From Streptomyces harenosi (lineage in GTDB: Bacteria > Actinomycetota > Actinomycetes > Streptomycetales > Streptomycetaceae), in assembly GCF_011008945.1 (NCBI RefSeq), contig NZ_WYCT01000003.1, positions 1 to 64,000 on the forward strand: a DNA stretch of 64,000 nt, given 5' to 3'. Positions 43,074 to 53,825 of the stretch are shown piece after piece. The notes under the pieces were generated by a model. That model was not told the DNA's origin and searched no databases. It saw only the letters and a program-made list of their open reading frames with translations. The position numbers and the translations under genes are program-made. Numbering within the stretch: position 1 is the first letter of the stretch; each line of letters opens with the position of its first letter.

Positions 43074-43104
43074 CGCCGGCTCCCGGGATCCCCGGGAGCC
43101 GGCG
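43074..43104. terminator. bidirectional terminator
   Basis: A perfect 14-bp stem CGCCGGCTCCCGGG with its complement and 3-base loop ATC, between convergent genes. Confidence 0.85.
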
Positions 43105-43141
43105 CAGGCGTACCGGAGCGGTCCCGCCCGTGCGGGGCCGG

Positions 43142-44080
43142 TCAGCCGGCCGCCACCGTCACCGGGGCGAACCGCCGGGTCCAGTCGCCGGGCAGCTCCG
43201 TGATGCCGTAGGTCATGACGTCGTTGAAGGCGACGGATTCGACCCCGTGTTCCTTCAGCCATGCGAGCAGGTCGGTGTGGCGCACGTCGATGTCGGTGCG
43301 CAACGGTCGGTCGGTGTGTGCCGCGAGCGAGGCGAGCAGGGCCTTCGCGGTCTCCGTGTCCCGGGCGATCAGCGGCCCCACCACGTGGGTGTCCATGTTC
43401 GGCCAGGCCGCCGCGTATCCGATGAGCCGGCCGTTCTCCTCGGCCACGCGGAGCTGATCGGCGAAGGCGGGCAGGCGGGTGACGATGTGCGTGCGATCGG
43501 CGCCGAACACCTCTTCGTCGAGCCGGAGGATGGCGGTCAGGTCCTCCGCGGTGGCGGCACGCGTCGCGATCTCCGGCGCCTTCCCGGGCGGGACGAGGTT
43601 GCCTTGCACCATCTCCGCCCGCCCGGTGACCTTGAAGCCGAGTTCCTCATAGAGCGGACGGCCGTACGGGGTCGCGTGCAGGGTCATGGGGATCGTGCCC
43701 AGGTCCGTCACGACGTGCCGCATCAGCCGTCGCCCCACCCCCCGGCGGGAGTGCCGTTCGGCGACCAGCACCATGCCGAACGCGGCCAGCGAGGGGCGCT
43801 CGTGGGGCCCGTACAGGGTGGCGACGCAGGCGGCGGCCAGTCCGCCGTCGGGGGCGTCGATGCCGTACCCCCTCCCGGAGGTGAGGAGGAAGCCCCACTT
43901 GTGTTCTTCGCGTGGCCACCCCCGGTCTTCGGACAGGTCGGCGCAGGCGGCGAGGTCCCGCAGCGTCAGTCGGCGGATGGGCAGAGCGGCGAGGGAAGGA
44001 GTCGGCACGCAGGTCAGGCTGTCCGACGGGAGCCCCCGCCGTCCACCTGTTTCGACTGATGCGTACGAGCTTTCGGCCAC
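43142..44080 (-). CDS. two-domain GNAT acetyltransferase
   Basis: 312 aa from a GTG at 44080; an internal GTG at 44008 is an alternative and neither has a good ribosome-binding site. The first GNAT domain (about 35-160) has the CoA motif VAERHSRRGVGRRLMRHVV (about 105-123). The second half (about 172-300, TRAATAEDLTAILRLDEEVFGADR) is a GNAT-like domain without a clear CoA loop. Substrate unknown. Confidence 0.8.
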   Translation of the reverse strand: MAESSYASVETGGRRGLPSDSLTCVPTPSLAALPIRRLTLRDLAACADLSEDRGWPREEHKWGFLLTSGRGYGIDAPDGGLAAACVATLYGPHERPSLAAFGMVLVAERHSRRGVGRRLMRHVVTDLGTIPMTLHATPYGRPLYEELGFKVTGRAEMVQGNLVPPGKAPEIATRAATAEDLTAILRLDEEVFGADRTHIVTRLPAFADQLRVAEENGRLIGYAAAWPNMDTHVVGPLIARDTETAKALLASLAAHTDRPLRTDIDVRHTDLLAWLKEHGVESVAFNDVMTYGITELPGDWTRRFAPVTVAAG

Positions 44081-44152
44081 ACCGTGGTCGTCATCCCGCC
44101 AGCCGGACGGCGCGGGCCGGCCGGGTGGCCGTGAGCCGGTGGAAGGCGGCCC

Positions 44153-44635
44153 TCAGCCGAGATCGGGGGCGTGCAGAGCGCGTACCCCCTCGATGTTGCC
44201 GTCCAGATAATGGCGCAGAGACAGGGGTACGAGGTGGACGGAGGCGATCCCGACCCGGGTGAAGGGCACCCGGACGATCTCGTACTCGCCCGCGGGCTGA
44301 TCGACCTCCGGGCCGTGCCGCAGCGACGGATCCATGGACTCCAGCCGGCAGACGAAGAAGTGCTGCACCTTCACACCGGTCGCGCCGCCGTCCTCGCCGA
44401 TGTGCTCCACGGTGTCCACGAAGCAGGGGACCACGTCCGTGATCTTCGCGCCGAGCTCCTCGTGCACCTCGCGGTGCAGGGCGTGGACGACGGTCGGGTC
44501 TCCCGGTTCGACCCCGCCGCCCGGAGTCACCCAGTAGGGATCGAGGCCGGGCTTGGTGCGCTTGATCAGGATCAGGTCGTCACCGTCGAGCAGGACGGCA
44601 CGGGCGGTGCGCTTGACCACGGGTCGGACGGTCAT
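44153..44635 (-). CDS. Nudix hydrolase
   Basis: 160 aa. Nudix box GGGVEPGDPTVVHALHREVHEELGAKI (about 39-65): the catalytic REVHEELG core is intact, while the first Glu of the consensus is replaced by Pro (Asp beside it). Hydrolyses a nucleoside diphosphate linked to some group X. A parS-like site lies 21 bases upstream of its start. Confidence 0.88.
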   Translation of the reverse strand: MTVRPVVKRTARAVLLDGDDLILIKRTKPGLDPYWVTPGGGVEPGDPTVVHALHREVHEELGAKITDVVPCFVDTVEHIGEDGGATGVKVQHFFVCRLESMDPSLRHGPEVDQPAGEYEIVRVPFTRVGIASVHLVPLSLRHYLDGNIEGVRALHAPDLG

Positions 44636-44656
44636 GGGAGAAATGTCGCCCGGCTG

Positions 44657-44670
44657 GTTCCACGTGAAAC
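44657..44670. other. parS-like site (one mismatch)
   Basis: GTTCCACGTGAAAC, the same variant as at 27889, between the Nudix gene and the LysR gene. Confidence 0.8.
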
Positions 44671-44730
44671 ATCGCGCGCCGCCACGGACCGGGCCGTGCG
44701 CACGACCGGCGCGGTACCGCCGGACGCGGC

Positions 44731-45636
44731 TCAGTTCCAGCCGGCCGCCGCGCGTTGCAGCCGCTCATGGGCCCGCGCGATGTGCGGCAGGGCGAGGGTG
44801 CCCGTGCGGACGACGAGGAAGTACGTCCGCAGCGGCGGCACCGCGGGCTCGTACAGGGCGACGACGTCCCCACGCTCCAGGGCATCGGCACACAGGTAGC
44901 GGGGCAGCACCGCGAGCCCCGCCCCGGCGGCCGCGCACGCCAGTACGGCCCGCAGATCGGGGACGACGACGGTGCCCGGCCCGGCCGGGCGGGCGTCGAA
45001 GACGGAGGCCCAGTAACGGGAGACGAACGGCAGCGACTCGTGCACCTCGATCACGGGGACGCGATCCAGCGCGGGCGTACCCTTGCCGTCCCCCGTGCCG
45101 GAACCGATCCGCTCCGCCCACGGCGGTGCCGCGACCAGGACGTGCTCCTCGTCGCAGAGCGTCGTCGCCGTGAACGGCCCGCCCCGCGGCCGGGCCGTGC
45201 TGATGGCGAGATCGTGGTGGCCGGCGGCCAGCCCGTCCAGGATCTCCCCCGCGTCGCCGAACGAGGCGCGCAGGGTGTACCCCTGCCCGTCGGCACCGGC
45301 CAGTTCGGTGAGGGCGGGAAGCGCCCGCTCGGCGGTGAACTCGGGAGGACCGGCCAGGTGCAGCGTCCGTAAGGACGAGGCGTCGTCCAGACCGGTCTCG
45401 ACTATCTCCACCAAGGCGTCCAGATACGGAGCGGCCTTGTGCGCCAGCTCGTCCCCGATCGTGGTCGGCGTCACCCCGCGGGCCTGCCGCAGGAAGAGCG
45501 GGCGGCCGAGTTGCCGCTCCAGTGAGCGGATCTGTGAGGTGACGGCCGGCTGGGACAGGCCGAGCAAGGCCGCGGCTCGCGTGAAGGAGCCGGCCCGGTG
45601 CACGGTCACGAAAGTGCGCAGCAAGGCCAGATCCAC
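44731..45636 (-). CDS. LysR family transcriptional regulator
   Basis: 301 aa from GTG 45636 (GAGGGGG upstream), the normal LysR length; the frame stays open to 45744. N-terminal helix-turn-helix (FTRAAALLGLSQPAVTSQIRSLERQLGRPLF, about 18-48) and effector-binding domain from about 85. No obvious target gene: the upstream neighbour on the minus strand is the Cys/Met PLP gene, not divergent. Confidence 0.9.
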   Translation of the reverse strand: MDLALLRTFVTVHRAGSFTRAAALLGLSQPAVTSQIRSLERQLGRPLFLRQARGVTPTTIGDELAHKAAPYLDALVEIVETGLDDASSLRTLHLAGPPEFTAERALPALTELAGADGQGYTLRASFGDAGEILDGLAAGHHDLAISTARPRGGPFTATTLCDEEHVLVAAPPWAERIGSGTGDGKGTPALDRVPVIEVHESLPFVSRYWASVFDARPAGPGTVVVPDLRAVLACAAAGAGLAVLPRYLCADALERGDVVALYEPAVPPLRTYFLVVRTGTLALPHIARAHERLQRAAAGWN

Positions 45637-45781
45637 AGTGGCAACCCCCTCGGGCCGTCTGTACCCGGCCCCTGGCATCGTCCAACTATAAATATGTCGA
45701 TAGGTCTCTGTCGCTACCGTGATTGGACACTGACACAGAGTCAACTAGCCTAGTGCGCGCGGTTCTTCGCACACAGAACCG

Positions 45782-45820
45782 GGACGGTCCGAGCCACGAG
45801 GGGGGAGGCTCGGACCGTCC
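45782..45820 (-). terminator. terminator after the PLP-enzyme gene
   Basis: A perfect 14-bp stem GGACGGTCCGAGCC / GGCTCGGACCGTCC with an 11-base loop, 62 bases after the stop of the 45882-47057 gene. Confidence 0.8.
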
Positions 45821-45881
45821 GTCTCAAGGCGCCGCGCGAGGCGCCGTACCCGCGAAGTCGAGCGGGCAGCGGGTTCCCCGA

Positions 45882-47057
45882 TCAGTCGGCGGACTCGTCC
45901 AGTGCCCGCAGCAGGTCCGCCACCAGGTCCTCGGGGTCCTCCGCGCCGACCGAGAGGCGGATGAAGCCCTCCGGCACCGAGTCCCCGCCCCAGCGGCCGC
46001 GACGCTCGGCCGTGGACCGTACCCCGCCGAAGCTCGTCGCGTCGTCCACCAGCCGCAGCGCGTCGAGGAAACGGTCGGCACGTGCGCGCGTGGGGAGCGT
46101 GAAGGAGACCACGCATCCGTAGCGCCGCATCTGCTGGGAGGCGATCGCGTGCGAGGCGTCGTCGGGCAGCCCCGGATAGCGCAGCCCGGATACCTCGGGC
46201 CGCGACCGGAGGGCCTCGGCGACCTTGAGCGCGGTGGCGTTCTGCCGTTCGACACGCAGCTCGAGGGTGGCGATCGACCGGTGCGCCAGCCATGCCTCCA
46301 TCGGTCCGGGGATCGCTCCGACGATCTTGCGCCAGCGCCGTACGGCGGTCATGGCCTCGCTGTCGCGGCCGGTGACGTACCCCAGGAGGATGTCACCGTG
46401 GCCGGTGAGCTGCTTGGTGCCACTGGCCACGGAGAAGTCGGCGCCGAGCTCCAGCGGACGCTGCCCGAGCGGGGACGCGAGCGTGTTGTCGACAGCGACC
46501 AGGGCGCCTCGCGCATGGGCCGCTTCGGCGAGCCGCCGCACGTCGCACACGTCCAGCCCCGGGTTGGACGGCGTCTCGATCCACAGCAGCTTGGCGCCGT
46601 CCAGGACGTCGAGCTGGGCATCGCCCGCGGTCGGCGCGGTGCGCACCTCGACGCCGTACGCCTCCAACTGGGCGCGCACCAGGGGCAGCACCTGATAGCC
46701 GTCGGCAGGCAGGACGACCGCGTCCCCGGCGCGTAGCTGGGAGAAGAGCACCGACGAGATCGCGGCCATGCCCGAAGCGAACACGAGCGTCTCGACGTCG
46801 TCCCGGCCCGGCGCCTCCAGCTCGCCGATGGCGCGCTCCAGCAGGGTCCACGTCGGGTTCTCGTCGCGGCCGTAGGTGTACGGGCCGGTGGGATCACCCG
46901 GGAGGTGGAAGTGCGCGGCGAACACGGGGCCCGGCAGGGTCGGCTCATGCTTCACCGGTTCCGGAAGCCCGGCCCGCACCGCGCGCGTGCCGTCACCGGT
47001 GCCGCCCGGGGGGTTCGGGCCGTCCGCCGCTCCGGTGCCTGTCGCAGAATCGTTCAT
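45882..47057 (-). CDS. Cys/Met metabolism PLP-dependent enzyme (cystathionine gamma-lyase/synthase family)
   Basis: 391 aa. PLP-binding Lys215 in VASGTKQLTGHGDILLG; substrate-site YTYGRDENPTWTLLERAI and active-site VDNTLASPLGQRPLELGAD match the trans-sulfuration family. Whether it cleaves cystathionine, makes it, or acts on methionine cannot be told from sequence alone. Its start overlaps the stop of the phosphatase gene (ATGA, 47054-47057), so the two are translationally coupled. Confidence 0.88.
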   Translation of the reverse strand: MNDSATGTGAADGPNPPGGTGDGTRAVRAGLPEPVKHEPTLPGPVFAAHFHLPGDPTGPYTYGRDENPTWTLLERAIGELEAPGRDDVETLVFASGMAAISSVLFSQLRAGDAVVLPADGYQVLPLVRAQLEAYGVEVRTAPTAGDAQLDVLDGAKLLWIETPSNPGLDVCDVRRLAEAAHARGALVAVDNTLASPLGQRPLELGADFSVASGTKQLTGHGDILLGYVTGRDSEAMTAVRRWRKIVGAIPGPMEAWLAHRSIATLELRVERQNATALKVAEALRSRPEVSGLRYPGLPDDASHAIASQQMRRYGCVVSFTLPTRARADRFLDALRLVDDATSFGGVRSTAERRGRWGGDSVPEGFIRLSVGAEDPEDLVADLLRALDESAD

Positions 47058-47548
47058 GCCGCCCGTCCTTCCAGGTGCTCGCGTACGGCGGCGAGCAGGC
47101 CGGTGCTCGCCGCCTCCACCATCTCAAGGCACTCCTCGAAGCCGTCCATGCCCCCGTAGTACGGGTCGGGCACGTCGAGGTCACCGCCGTGGGCCGCGGG
47201 ATCGTACGAGCGCAGCAGCCGCACCTTGGCCGCGTCCTGCTCGGTGGGCGCGAGGCGGCGCAGCGCCCGGAGGTGACCGGCGTCGAGGGCGATGACCAGG
47301 TCGAGGCGGGAGAACCAGGACGGCTGGAACTGCCGGGCCGTGTGGTCGAGGTCGTAGGCGTGGTCCGCCAGGACGGACAGGGTGCGCGGGTCGGCGTCCT
47401 CCCCCTCGTGCCAGCCGCCGGTGCCGGCACTGTCCACCTCCACCTCGTCCTCCAGCCCGGCCTCCGCCACACGCGCGCGGAAGACCGCCTCGGCCATCGG
47501 GGAGCGGCAGATGTTGCCGGTGCACACGAAACAGACGCGGTAGGTCAT
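47054..47548 (-). CDS. ptpA: low-molecular-weight protein tyrosine phosphatase (PtpA type)
   Basis: 164 aa. P-loop V-C9-TGNICRS (CX5R) at the N terminus and the general-acid DPYYGG motif near 128-133. In S. coelicolor PtpA affects secondary metabolism; substrates are poorly known. Coupled to the downstream PLP enzyme and starting 4 bases after the holin-like gene. Confidence 0.93.
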   Translation of the reverse strand: MTYRVCFVCTGNICRSPMAEAVFRARVAEAGLEDEVEVDSAGTGGWHEGEDADPRTLSVLADHAYDLDHTARQFQPSWFSRLDLVIALDAGHLRALRRLAPTEQDAAKVRLLRSYDPAAHGGDLDVPDPYYGGMDGFEECLEMVEAASTGLLAAVREHLEGRAA

Positions 47549-47552
47549 CGGT

Positions 47553-47930
47553 TCAGTCCTTGTCGGGGAGGACCACGTTCAGGGCCCAGGAGACGACCGA
47601 GACGATCAGGCCGCCCAGGACCGCGGTCCAGAATCCCTCGACATGGAAGCTCAGGTCCAGTTTGTCGGCCAGCCACGAGGTGAGCAGCAGCATGAGCGCG
47701 TTCACCACCAGGGTGAACAGGCCGAGGGTCAGGACGAACAGGGGGAGGGTCAGCACCGTCACGACCGGCCTGACCAGAAGGTTGACCAGGCCGAAGACGA
47801 GGGCGACGAGGATGAGCGTCCCGGCCTTCTTGCCGGTGCTGTCACCGGTCAGGGTGATCTTGTCGAGCAGCCAGACGGCGACCGCGAGCGCACCCGCGTT
47901 GGCGATCGTCTTGACTAGGAAATTCTTCAT
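47553..47930 (-). CDS. phage holin family 4-type membrane protein
   Basis: 125 aa from ATG 47930. Four predicted helices (about 8-24, 38-56, 60-80, 98-118). Resembles the PF04020 'phage holin family' proteins, which in actinobacteria are ordinary chromosomal membrane proteins of unknown role and not phage genes. Upstream of and probably cotranscribed with ptpA. Head-to-head with the cupin gene. Confidence 0.82.
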   Translation of the reverse strand: MKNFLVKTIANAGALAVAVWLLDKITLTGDSTGKKAGTLILVALVFGLVNLLVRPVVTVLTLPLFVLTLGLFTLVVNALMLLLTSWLADKLDLSFHVEGFWTAVLGGLIVSVVSWALNVVLPDKD

Positions 47931-47988
47931 GTGTCTGATCGTGGCAGACGTGATCGGATCCGAGTGGCAGACAGGGGCGGACGGGACG

Positions 47989-48306
47989 ATGAAGGCATTC
48001 CGGCTGGACGAACTGGAGGCGGAGCGGGCCGCCAACGACGGGGCGTACCTCCAGTTCCTGCGGGAGCGGAACATGTCCGTCGGCCTGTACGCCCTCGACG
48101 CGGGCCAGTCCGACCCGCAGCAGCCGCACGGCCAGGACGAGGTGTACTTCGTCGTCAGCGGCCGGGCCTCGCTCACCGTCGGCCTGGAGACGACCGAGGT
48201 CGCCCGCGGCAGCGTGGTCTACGTGCCCGCCGGGGTCGCTCACAAGTTCCACCACATCAGCGAGGACCTGCGGGTGCTGGTGGTCTTCTCCCCGCCGGAG
48301 GGCTGA
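47989..48306 (+). CDS. cupin domain protein
   Basis: 105 aa. Single cupin barrel: QPHGQDEVYFVVSGRASLTVG (metal-ligand motif 1, HxxxE) and PAGVAHKFHHI (motif 2). Metal ligands H, E and H are present. Function unknown; small cupins of this kind are often dioxygenase-like or sugar-binding. A longer in-frame start at 47929 exists but would overlap the divergent gene. Confidence 0.85.
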   Translation: MKAFRLDELEAERAANDGAYLQFLRERNMSVGLYALDAGQSDPQQPHGQDEVYFVVSGRASLTVGLETTEVARGSVVYVPAGVAHKFHHISEDLRVLVVFSPPEG

Positions 48307-48313
48307 GCCGCCT

Positions 48314-48330
48314 CCTGGGGGTTCCCCAGG
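48314..48330 (+). terminator. short hairpin after the cupin gene
   Basis: CCTGGGG-GTT-CCCCAGG, 8 bases after the stop. A second hairpin CCGGCCCC-TAG-GGGGCCGG lies at 48389-48407. Confidence 0.65.
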
Positions 48331-48507
48331 GGCCCGGATGCCCGTTCCCGCCTGCCTGGCGCGGGGCGGACGGCGCCAAGGGCCACCCCCGGCCCCTAGG
48401 GGGCCGGTCAGGGGAGGGCAAGGGGTGCCGGGCCCCCGTCCGGGCGTCCTTCGGTCCTAGCATCGAATCCAGGACATGTGACCGGCAAAGAGGTAAGGAC
48501 GAAGGCG

Positions 48508-48720
48508 ATGCGAGAGATCTTCGCGGGACTGCCGTGGTGGGTGAAGTGGATCGCGGTGCCGGTCATCGCCCTGGTCGTGTTCGGCGGGCTGATAGCCAGC
48601 GTGGTGGGTTTCCTGGTCGGACTGCTCTTCAAGGTTCTGGTCTTCGTCGCGCTGGTCGGCGGTTTGATCTACGTCGTGCGGAAGTTCACGGCGCGCTCCT
48701 CGTCCCGCAGCGACTGGTGA
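48508..48720 (+). CDS. DUF5326 family small membrane protein
   Basis: 70 aa from ATG 48508 (MREIFAGLPWWVKWIAVPVI...), with two helices (about 12-30 and 34-56) and a basic tail. A GTG at 48478 would add 10 residues. A conserved streptomycete protein of unknown function. Confidence 0.8.
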   Translation: MREIFAGLPWWVKWIAVPVIALVVFGGLIASVVGFLVGLLFKVLVFVALVGGLIYVVRKFTARSSSRSDW

Positions 48721-48939
48721 GGTCCCGCAGCGAGGGGTGAGGGACCGGGGGTACCGGTGAGCGGTAACAGGAATCACCGGTTCCCTCGTGCGAGGGAGGT
48801 TTTCCGGACGGGCGGTCTGCGGGTGGGAGCGGACGGCTAGAGTCCGGAAACTCCAGCGGGGGCGACCCCGCGAGCGAAGTACCTCCCCGGCCCGTGTCTC
48901 CCCGCACGGGCTGCCCTCTCGCGCTCCGGGAGTAAACCT

Positions 48940-49773
48940 TTGGCCACGGCTGACACCCCATCCGCCGAACCTCATCCCACCCCCGTGCGGAGCTCCCCGG
49001 CGCCACGCGCCGCGGACCGCTCCCGCTCGGCGACCCTCATCGGCTCGGTGCAGCGCGCGATGCGTCTGCTGGAGCGCGTCGCCGAGCACGCGCACGGAGC
49101 CCCCGCCAAGCAACTGGCCCGGGAGACCGGACTGGCCCTCCCCACGGCCTACCATCTGCTGCGCACCCTCGTCCACGAGGGCTATCTGCGCCGGGAGAAG
49201 GGGCTCTTCTTCCTCGGCGAGGCGGCCGAGCGGCTCGCCGCCGGCGGAGCCCAGCAGAAACGTCGCAGCACGGTCGTCGACGCGCTCGCCTGCTGGCGGG
49301 ACGCCATCGGCGTACCCGTGTACTACGCCATGTACCGCGACGGCGACATCCACGTCGTGTGCGTCTCCGACACCCCCGGCAACCCGGCGGTCGAGGAGTG
49401 GGCCGACTTCCGCGAGACCGGACACGCGCACGCCATCGGGCAGTGCCTGCTGTCCCAGCTCGACGAGGAAACCCGCCGGGACCATCTCGACCGGTACCCG
49501 GTCCAGCCGGTCACTCCGTACACGGTGGCCGACGATCACAGCCTGCTGAAGCGGCTGGAGCGCGTCCGGCGCATGGAACCGGTCGTCGAGCGTCAGGAGT
49601 ACGCGCTCGGCACGGTGTGCGCGGCGATCCCCATCACCCTGGGCACCATGGCCGCGACGATGGCCATCTCCCTGCCCGCCCAGGACGCCGATCGGCTGCT
49701 GTCCGCGGTGCGGCAACTTCAGCAGGAGGTGGGCAGCCGCCTTGGGTCGCTCTCGATCTCTTTCAGTATCTGA
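48940..49773 (+). CDS. ssgR: IclR-family activator of ssgA, SsgR
   Basis: 277 aa from a TTG start (MATADTPS), with GGGAG 8 bases upstream. N-terminal winged helix (LIGSVQRAMRLLERVAEHAHGAPAKQLARETGLALPTAYHLLRTLVHEGYLRRE, about 34-87) and an IclR effector domain. The ssgA gene follows at 97 bases on the same strand. In S. coelicolor SsgR (IclR type) directly activates ssgA and is needed for sporulation, so gene order supports the name. Confidence 0.92.
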   Translation: MATADTPSAEPHPTPVRSSPAPRAADRSRSATLIGSVQRAMRLLERVAEHAHGAPAKQLARETGLALPTAYHLLRTLVHEGYLRREKGLFFLGEAAERLAAGGAQQKRRSTVVDALACWRDAIGVPVYYAMYRDGDIHVVCVSDTPGNPAVEEWADFRETGHAHAIGQCLLSQLDEETRRDHLDRYPVQPVTPYTVADDHSLLKRLERVRRMEPVVERQEYALGTVCAAIPITLGTMAATMAISLPAQDADRLLSAVRQLQQEVGSRLGSLSISFSI

Positions 49774-49869
49774 AAACTCACTCCTTGTGATCTGGTGTGT
49801 ACGTTCAGCAAGATGCCAGCAGTGTCAGAGGTTTGATTCCCGGCCAGTCGACGGCGAACGACGGGGTAC

Positions 49870-50310
49870 ATGATGCGCGAGTCCGTACAGGCAGAAGTCA
49901 TGATGAGCTTTCTCGTGTCCGAGGAGCTCTCCTTCCGCATCCCGGTGGAGTTGCGCTATGAGACCTGTGATCCGTATGCGGTGCGGCTGACCTTCCATCT
50001 GCCCGGAGACGCACCGGTGACCTGGGCTTTCGGACGGGAGCTGCTGATCGACGGGGTGGGCCGCCCCTGTGGTGAGGGCGATGTGCGCATCACTCCCGTG
50101 GAGCCGGAAGCTCTCGGGGAAGTGCTGATCCGGCTTCAGGTCGGCGGCGACCAGGCGCTGTTCCGCTCCTCTTCCGCACCGCTCGTGGCCTTCCTCGACC
50201 GCACCGACAAGCTGGTGCCGCTGGGCCAAGAGGGTTCACTTGCCGATTTCGACGCCCACCTCGACGAGGCCCTGGACCGCATCCTGGCGGAGGAACAGAG
50301 CACCGGATGA
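49870..50310 (+). CDS. ssgA: sporulation-specific cell division activator SsgA (SALP family)
   Basis: 146 aa from ATG 49870; ATG codons at 49873, 49900 and 49903 are possible, but the SALP domain aligns from about residue 6 (VQAEVMMSFLVSEELSFRIPVELRYET), favouring the early start. The SsgA-like fold is a trimeric small beta protein that with SsgB controls FtsZ placement during sporulation septation. SALPs are restricted to morphologically complex actinobacteria, which supports the Streptomyces assignment. Confidence 0.95.
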   Translation: MMRESVQAEVMMSFLVSEELSFRIPVELRYETCDPYAVRLTFHLPGDAPVTWAFGRELLIDGVGRPCGEGDVRITPVEPEALGEVLIRLQVGGDQALFRSSSAPLVAFLDRTDKLVPLGQEGSLADFDAHLDEALDRILAEEQSTG

Positions 50311-50348
50311 AGCGTTACGCCAACCGTGGGACGGAGGCGTAACGCTTC
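50309..50348. terminator. bidirectional terminator after ssgA
   Basis: A perfect 13-bp stem GAAGCGTTACGCC / GGCGTAACGCTTC with a 14-base loop. Its first bases overlap the ssgA stop codon. Confidence 0.8.
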
Positions 50349-50359
50349 GCCCCGCGCCC

Positions 50360-51778
50360 TCAGCGCTTGCGGCGCCGCCCTCGTCCGCCACGGGCCGGCC
50401 CGGCACCGGCGCCCGCCGCCGTGGCTTCCCGCCCGGTGCGGTCGGCGGAGACCACCAGGGCCGCGAGGGCCGTGGTGACCGGCACCGACGCCACCAGGCC
50501 GATCGAGCCGACCAGGGTGCGCACGATCTCCTCGGCGACGAGCTCGCTGTTGGCCACCGTTCCCACGCTGCTCTGCGCGATCGAGAACAGCAGCAGCAGC
50601 GGCAGCGCGGCGCCCGCGTAGGCCAGGACGAGTGTGTTGACGACGGACGCGATGTGGTCGCGGCCGATCCGGATGGCCGCGCGGTACAGCCCGCGCCAGC
50701 CCATCGACGGGTTGGCCGCGTGCAGTTCCCAGACCGCCGAGGTCTGCGTGACGGTCACGTCGTCCAGGACACCGAGAGAACCGATGATCACACCGGCCAG
50801 CAGCAGGCCGCTCATGTCGATGGTCGGATACAGGCCGTGGATCAGGCCCGTGTTGTCGTCCGTGTTGCCGCTGAGGGCGGCCCAGCCGATGAACAGCGAC
50901 CCCAGGACACCGATCAACAGCAGGGAGATGAGGGTGCCGAGCACCGCCACGGAGGTCCGGGCCGACAGGCCGTGGCACAGGTACAGGGCGATCAGCATGA
51001 TGGCACTCGACCCCACCACGGCCACCAGCAGCGGGTTCGAGCCCTGAAGGATCGCCGGGAGGATGAAGAAGTTCAGCACCAGGAAGCTGATGGCCAGCGC
51101 GACCAGCGCCATGACACCCCGCAGCCGCCCGACGACCACGACGGCGAGCGCGAAGATCCCGGCCAGCAGCGCCATCGGCAGGCGCCTGTTGATGTCGGCG
51201 ACCGAGTACTGCAGGTCCCTGGGCGCCGACGGCTCGTAGGCGACCACGACCTCCTGGCCCTGATGCAACTGCCGGGACTGGTCGGGCTGCACGATCTCGG
51301 TGAACGTCCGGCCCTTGTCCTTGCCGGTGTCGACCCGGATCGTCGCCTTCTTGCAGGTGCCGTCCGCTTGTTGCACCGCTGAGGACCCCTCGGCGGTGGA
51401 GGTGTCTCCGGTCGGCGGGACCCCCGAGGCGTTGACGTCCTTGCAGCTCACCTCTTGCACCCGGGTGACCGTGGCCTGCTGCGTCTGCCGGTCGAATCCG
51501 ACGCCGGTGCGTTCGTGCGGGGGCGCACCGCCCGGCCACAGCACCGCGAGCCCGATCACCACCGCCGCGGCGAACGGGATGACGACCGCCGCGATGACCT
51601 TGCGCAGGTGCCGGGAGACCGGGGCCGCGGGGCCGTGGCCGTGCCCATGGCCGTGCGAGTGCCCGTGGCCGCCGCCGGACCCGGTGCCGTGTCCGCCCCC
51701 GGACCCGGGGCCGTTGCCGGCGCCCGGTCCATGAGGCGGCTCGGGCGGGGGATACGGGGGATGCTGCGTCGTGGTCAC
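50360..51778 (-). CDS. YibE/F family membrane protein with His-rich N terminus
   Basis: 472 aa. Cytoplasmic Pro/Gly-rich leader with an alternating His/Gly run (HGHSHGHGHGHG, about residues 37-48) that could bind metal, one helix at about 62-84, an outer domain (90-195, two Cys in VSCKDVNAS and TCKKATI), then about seven helices of the YibE/F fold. Function unknown; likely a transporter or exporter. Divergent from thiC across its riboswitch. Confidence 0.85.
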   Translation of the reverse strand: MTTTQHPPYPPPEPPHGPGAGNGPGSGGGHGTGSGGGHGHSHGHGHGHGPAAPVSRHLRKVIAAVVIPFAAAVVIGLAVLWPGGAPPHERTGVGFDRQTQQATVTRVQEVSCKDVNASGVPPTGDTSTAEGSSAVQQADGTCKKATIRVDTGKDKGRTFTEIVQPDQSRQLHQGQEVVVAYEPSAPRDLQYSVADINRRLPMALLAGIFALAVVVVGRLRGVMALVALAISFLVLNFFILPAILQGSNPLLVAVVGSSAIMLIALYLCHGLSARTSVAVLGTLISLLLIGVLGSLFIGWAALSGNTDDNTGLIHGLYPTIDMSGLLLAGVIIGSLGVLDDVTVTQTSAVWELHAANPSMGWRGLYRAAIRIGRDHIASVVNTLVLAYAGAALPLLLLFSIAQSSVGTVANSELVAEEIVRTLVGSIGLVASVPVTTALAALVVSADRTGREATAAGAGAGPARGGRGRRRKR

Positions 51779-51857
51779 CGACCGATCATCGCAAGAACCA
51801 GGGGGGCCCTCTGTTCACCGCGCCCGAAGTGACGCTAGCGTGGAGCCACCTTTGTAC

Positions 51858-53825
<1,968 letters not shown>

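Noticed and set aside
47553-47930. Phage remnant suggested by the holin-like protein
   Set aside because: This family is common in actinobacterial chromosomes as ordinary membrane proteins; no other phage gene lies nearby.
49825-49850. tRNA T-arm-like sequence AGGTTTGATTCCCGGCC upstream of ssgA
   Set aside because: No acceptor, D or anticodon arms around it; not a tRNA and no sign of an attachment site.
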